A DNA stretch of 64,000 nt from Schistosoma haematobium (lineage: Eukaryota > Platyhelminthes > Trematoda > Strigeidida > Schistosomatidae), in contig NC_067195.1 in NCBI RefSeq assembly GCF_000699445.3, positions 62,657,591-62,721,590 of the forward strand, in the 5' to 3' direction. Shown here one piece after another: positions 60,104 through 64,000 of this stretch. The position numbers and the translations under genes are program-made. The first letter of the stretch is position 1; every line of letters starts with the position of its first letter. The notes below the pieces were generated by a model. The model did no database searches. It saw nothing but the letters and a program-made list of their open reading frames with translations, and had not been told where the DNA came from.

Positions 60104-60268
60104 GTTCGAATCCCGCGAGGCGGAATCGTGATTGAGCACTGCTGAGGAGTCCCAAAATAAGACAAAACAGCCGTCCAGTGCTCTCAGGTTTTTCATGGTG
60201 ACTTAACTTCAATTGGCTCATGATCTCAACTATTGAAATTACTACAATCCCCACAAAACCCCTTCTGA
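60009..60268. mobile_element. HHR-2 foldback with ribozyme in the loop
   Basis: Ends 60009-60100 and 60180-60268 are reverse complements along about 90 bp (atcagaagtggttttgta against caccaaaaccccttctga type). The centre has a box-B-like ggttcgaatcccgc and a plus-strand hammerhead: CTGAGGA (60142-60148), GTC stem II, perfect stem I GAGCACTG/CAGTGCTC and GTC, but GAAA reads AAAA (G12 lost). It overlaps the minus-strand unit 59737-60103. Confidence 0.7.
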
Positions 60269-60420
60269 AATTTCAGTTTTACTAAAAATTTCCTTATCTT
60301 TGAAATATTTTGTCTTTGATATAAATTTTCTTCGCAATCACTTTTTTTACTATTTAAATATATTTTGTGACTTCTTTTAACTGCTCAAGTTGATTGCGAT
60401 AAAGAAATTAAATTGCTTTT

Positions 60421-60545
60421 GAGATGGTGGAGAAGATTTGTAGCTCAGGTGGATGATTTTGTTGGAGCTTCGTTCTTTGAGCTGAATGGTTTGGTCGTGG
60501 AGCTCTCATCGTTCTTCTGAACATCATCAGCACAAACTTCAGATA
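60421..60545 (-). mobile_element. HHR-3 repeat copy
   Basis: Minus strand: gaagtttgtg, CTGATGA (60530-60524), ttcagaagaac hairpin, GAGA in place of GAAA, GCTCCACGACC and the shared flank (ccattcagctcaaagaacg; catccacctgagctac). Same layout as 8173-8335. Ribozyme-like core is mutated. Confidence 0.6.
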
Positions 60546-60547
60546 GA

Positions 60548-60576
60548 ACTTCTCTCTCTCTCTCTCTCTCTATATA

Positions 60577-60612
<36 letters not shown>
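60548..60612. repeat. (CT)n(TA)n compound microsatellite
   Basis: CT units (60548-60570) run into TA units (60571-60612), directly beside the HHR-3 copy. Confidence 0.92.
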
Positions 60613-60613
<1 letters not shown>

Positions 60614-60614
60614 C

Positions 60615-61235
60615 CAGCCTTATACAGTAAGTGGTAATAACCAACGTCCTAAAAAGTTGTTGTTCCAGCAGATCAAAAGCCATCCATAAATTCTAGCTTA
60701 TTTTTAATGTATGAATTTGGTTTGATACATCCTAAATTTATCTTGAAAGTTGTATGATGTGCAGAAGTAAGCTGTGTAAGAAGACTAACTAGGTTATACC
60801 ATGTTAAGGTAAAACTATCAATCCATAAGACTGGCTCTTCATAAATGAAATATGTCTCTCAATAGTTCGTCAGAAGTATTAATATAGACTCATACATAAC
60901 ATTTTAACATTTAGACCAGAAAGTATACTAAAACTTTACCTAAATTTAATATTAGCAAATGGGAAATCATGATGAAGACGAAAATCAAGATAATTGTCAT
61001 GACAACATGATTGACTATAAGAGAGAAAGAGAGAGAGGAGGAACTTTAAAGTGAATACAAGACATGAAAAAAATACTGTTAGTTTGAATGTACAACTACA
61101 ATATTGTCTACTATTTGTATAAAATTACCTATAGTAGACAGATAATATTGGCCTTGATAGTAATGGCTTAAATTAAATACAGTGTCTATACCTGTACTTC
61201 GAAGGTAAATGTAGCTAAATAGTATGAAGATTCAA
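60615..61235. other. A+T-rich spacer, nothing recognised
   Basis: Only a short GA-rich tract near 61019-61040. Confidence 0.4.
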
Positions 61236-61240
61236 CCGTA

Positions 61241-61692
61241 CTGTAGTGGGTGGTCCTATGTCGAACCCATATAGTTTATTCTGGCTTCTGGACAAAAATT
61301 TATCCATTCTTCTCAAGGTACATTTTGACCTTCTTAATTATTCGCTTCTCAAACTTGCCTTTTTAATGAAAGCGTGTATTCATTTCCTATCTTACTAATC
61401 ACATGTCTGTAACATATTTTTGTTTCAATATAAATATCAATTAACACTTGATTAAACTGAGTTGGCTTACTCGCCTCCTCCATTGCGCATCATTTCGTTT
61501 TGCTTCGCTTTCTGATAAACAGTTGTATGAAAAACACATTCGAAATTCATTCTCGTATTTGACTTATTTAATTCCTTCATTCACTAACGCAGTTTAAGTT
61601 GATGATTATATACGAAGATGTATATTTCGACTGCAATCATTCAATAACCATCATTCATACAATATAACTGGAATCAGATCACGGGCCATTAA
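61241..61692. mobile_element. Solo LTR, same family as 2223-2672
   Basis: Collinear with the 2223-2672 LTR: shared start tgtagtg, catatactttattct-type region, acattttgacctt, aattattcgctt, catgtctgtaa, aaactgagttggctta and end acgggccattaa. It contains an extra 12 or so bases after the start and is more diverged. I see no convincing target duplication and no internal element sequence beside it. Confidence 0.68.
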
Positions 61693-61694
61693 AA

Positions 61695-62450
61695 TACTTA
61701 TATCGAATCTTGCAAAAAGATGGCATTACACGATTCAGTGTTTATCACTAATAAAAAATTTCGTGTTCAGTGTCCAAGTTGTTGTTTTGAACAATTGGTG
61801 GCGTTAAGTACTCATCGATTTGGCAGAGTATATGTTGCTGTTGGAATCAATAGGTGTTCGATCTCAGTTTGAACAAAAACATAAGTATTCACTAGAATAC
61901 AATTATATCTACCAAGGTAATTCTGGTTACATGAAAGAGCGTGCCTTTCATCTTAATGCCAGCCGATTTCACTGACTAACTAAATTGTTAACAGTACTCA
62001 ACCCAACTGATGCATGATAAATAAGAAATGTCGATGATTGAAATCAGAATTGAAACAATGAACTTACTGTTTCAGTGATGATATATAATACTGCATTACT
62101 AAAATTAGTTATTTTTTTATTTTTGAGATTTACATTCAGAATACTATAAGTAGATTGTCATATGTTGTGGTTGTATGATCAAGGATGCTATCATGTGCAA
62201 AGATTTATAGATCGAAGCATATAAACTAATGCTAAAAGGCTTCTAAGATGTTTTCTACCTCATAAATTGATTTTGAATCATAATTGTATGGTTAAATCCA
62301 ACTAGTAAATTATCATTTTCGCACTCAGCTTCGAAATATTTTTTGTGTCAATTATAAGAAGTTAATAGTGAAAGAATTTGTAATGACTGCCTATGGAAAC
62401 TGACACTTGTTCACTTCGAAACTTTCATTAGTAAACATGAGAACTTTCCA
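61695..62450. other. A+T-rich spacer, nothing firm
   Basis: A box-B-like ggtgttcgatctc near 61853 hints at a decayed tRNA-derived element; otherwise nothing. Confidence 0.3.
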
Positions 62451-62454
62451 AGCA

Positions 62455-62590
62455 ATGAGGGATGGTGGCTGGCAGTGGAAACCAAGACACGCACTCCCAC
62501 CTATTGATGATTCATCGGCTGGACATATCTTAATATCAGGGTTGACTTTCGCCCCAGGACTCGAACCCAGAACCGTTCGTTAGAACTTTA
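62455..62590 (-). mobile_element. Sm-alpha SINE fragment, decayed
   Basis: Minus strand: box-B-like gggttcgagtcctgg (62570-62556), hammerhead remnant (CCGATGA; aatcatcaataggtgg) and tail (tttccactgccagccaccat). The GAAA half is lost. Confidence 0.6.
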
Positions 62591-62718
62591 TCGTGATACA
62601 CAATAATTAAGTTAAATGAATTTATTTTACAGAAATATCAACCAAATGTTCCTCATATGAATGATTCACACAATAAGCCGATATCATTTAATCAATATAA
62701 TCGTCATTAATCATTCAT

Positions 62719-64000
62719 TTCAGTACACATTATTATTATGGTTTCCAATTATTTCCAAACACAATGCACTCATCAACATAACTACTACATGGATATATTG
62801 AAGATCAATAGACGAAACGAAATCCTCTTGTGTTCTTCTTTTCACTAATCGAAACTCCAAGAAGATAGTAGATTGTCAGGTATCATTGTGTATTATTCAG
62901 GCTCAAATAAATATGATCGGAGGTGTAAAATATAAGACTATGATTCACCATAAATGATAAAAATCAATAGGCATATAGTTTGGACGTTTACAATACAAAA
63001 TTGAATAATAGGTTTGTGATTCATTTATTGTAATGTATTAATGATGAGAGATATAATAGCAGTTAGTAAGTGAAATGAAAACTCACAATGTGAACGATAC
63101 TATACAAAAGATGGAACCATTTTGTATGTTCGAAATCAGCATGTTCTTACGCTTTGACTGACCTGGTAATACTGATTTATTATTCAGAGTGAATTTCACA
63201 TTATGTACTTTATTACTTTATTCGTTTCTCCCTATCTTCCATGTTTTCTGTTTGACACTCCATTTATTCATACACAATGTCTTGATTCGTATATGTGTGA
63301 TTAGATTGCTCGAAATGCACTGCACAGATGTTCCAGTGAGATTGGATTGTCTTGCTTCACCACGAAATGATTGGTGCTTGAAATTTGTACTGAACGATCT
63401 TAACCCAGTGGTTTAATGGTTGAAAGCTCGTCGCAGTAATAAAAATCTTGAATCCCATCTCTGATGGAGTCGAGAGTGTGAACTATTGTGGCGCTCCATA
63501 CCGAGATTAATCAATCAGATGTCGAATGCTCCTAAACTTTCAATGGTACTCCAGCTGAGATCAATCTGTGGAGAGTACAGTCTATACATGTGTCTCGTTA
63601 AGTGGGAAGAGAAAATACACTTTATTTTATAAACTCGATTCGTGCTATAAACTCGATGATTATCATCTGTATCGTTTCGTGTTGAGAACATTAAAATTGA
63701 TCATTAGTCGTATATGTCCTCTACAATACATTATAAGAAGGTGTATTTTGAAGAATAAATCTCACTGGTGACAACCAGCTGTCATTCAGGTTTGTCAATG
63801 AACTAGACAAATAGATGTCTGACTGTAGATATGACAGAAGGAGATTCTCATCAGTTGAGTGAACATGATATGTAATAAAATACTAGAGACCAATTGAAGT
63901 GGAATTCATAAAGGTACACACACGAAGACAGCTTCATCCACGTCATCTGCGGTCATTCAAAATCAATCATAACATTTCATTCAGTCTCTTAATTCGCTGA
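62719..64000 (+). repeat. Right arm of 1282-bp inverted repeat
   Basis: Partner of 55006-56287. The match is still perfect at the last base of the window, so the true arm may be longer. Left of 62719 identity drops abruptly, although weak similarity goes on to about 62604. Confidence 0.93.

Overview
The window looks like nuclear DNA of a blood fluke (genus Schistosoma; species not determinable here). The evidence is the strong A+T bias, one sparse gene with very long introns, and repeat families characteristic of schistosomes: a tRNA-derived SINE carrying a hammerhead ribozyme (HHR; Sm-alpha type), RTE-type and CR1-type non-LTR retrotransposons, Penelope-like elements (PLEs) with GIY-YIG domains, and solo LTRs. 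No bacterial, organellar or rRNA genes were seen.

Host coding sequence is scarce. A likely first coding exon (36936-37654, minus) encodes a 239-residue polar/basic N-terminal region ending in one membrane helix, followed by a consensus splice donor. A likely last exon (8983-9563, minus) has a good acceptor, a stop codon and an AATAAA signal. They may belong to one gene with about 27 kb of intron between them, but their phases do not match directly, so at least one unseen exon is needed, or there are two genes.

The rest is a mobile-element landscape. RTE-type elements lie at 4047-4561 (plus, perfect 12-bp target duplication), 10145-10885 (plus, a second subfamily), 27480-29347 (minus), 42480-43140 (minus) and 43183-45195 (plus; these last two are head to head), with a 5' scrap at 56818-56900. 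A CR1-type 3' end is at 26290-26790. PLE remains are at 16000-16850, 19050-20870, 29560-29880 and 57500-58240. Solo LTRs of one family are at 2223-2672 and 61241-61692. Two unclassified terminal-inverted-repeat elements occupy 46274-47491 and 51970-52390.

The most interesting layer is a set of small elements bearing hammerhead self-cleaving ribozymes. At least three, possibly four, sequence-unrelated families are present: (1) the Sm-alpha SINE; (2) a roughly 400-bp tRNA-headed element, called here HHR-2; (3) a hammerhead-like motif with a bulged base, HHR-3; (4) another tRNA-headed element, HHR-4. Several copies keep all catalytic-core residues (2723-2771, 5702-5748, 13966-14016, 18398-18446, 25508-25554, 39241-39289). 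In families 1, 2 and 4 the short stem III is a self-complementary octamer, which suggests dimeric ribozymes. HHR-2 copies are often foldback pairs, and some look circularly permuted at the ribozyme, as expected of retrozyme-like circular RNA intermediates.

Finally, 55006-56287 and 62719-64000 form a 1282-bp, nearly identical inverted repeat around a 6.4-kb spacer, running off the window end. It is either a recent inverted duplication, a long-TIR element or an assembly artefact.
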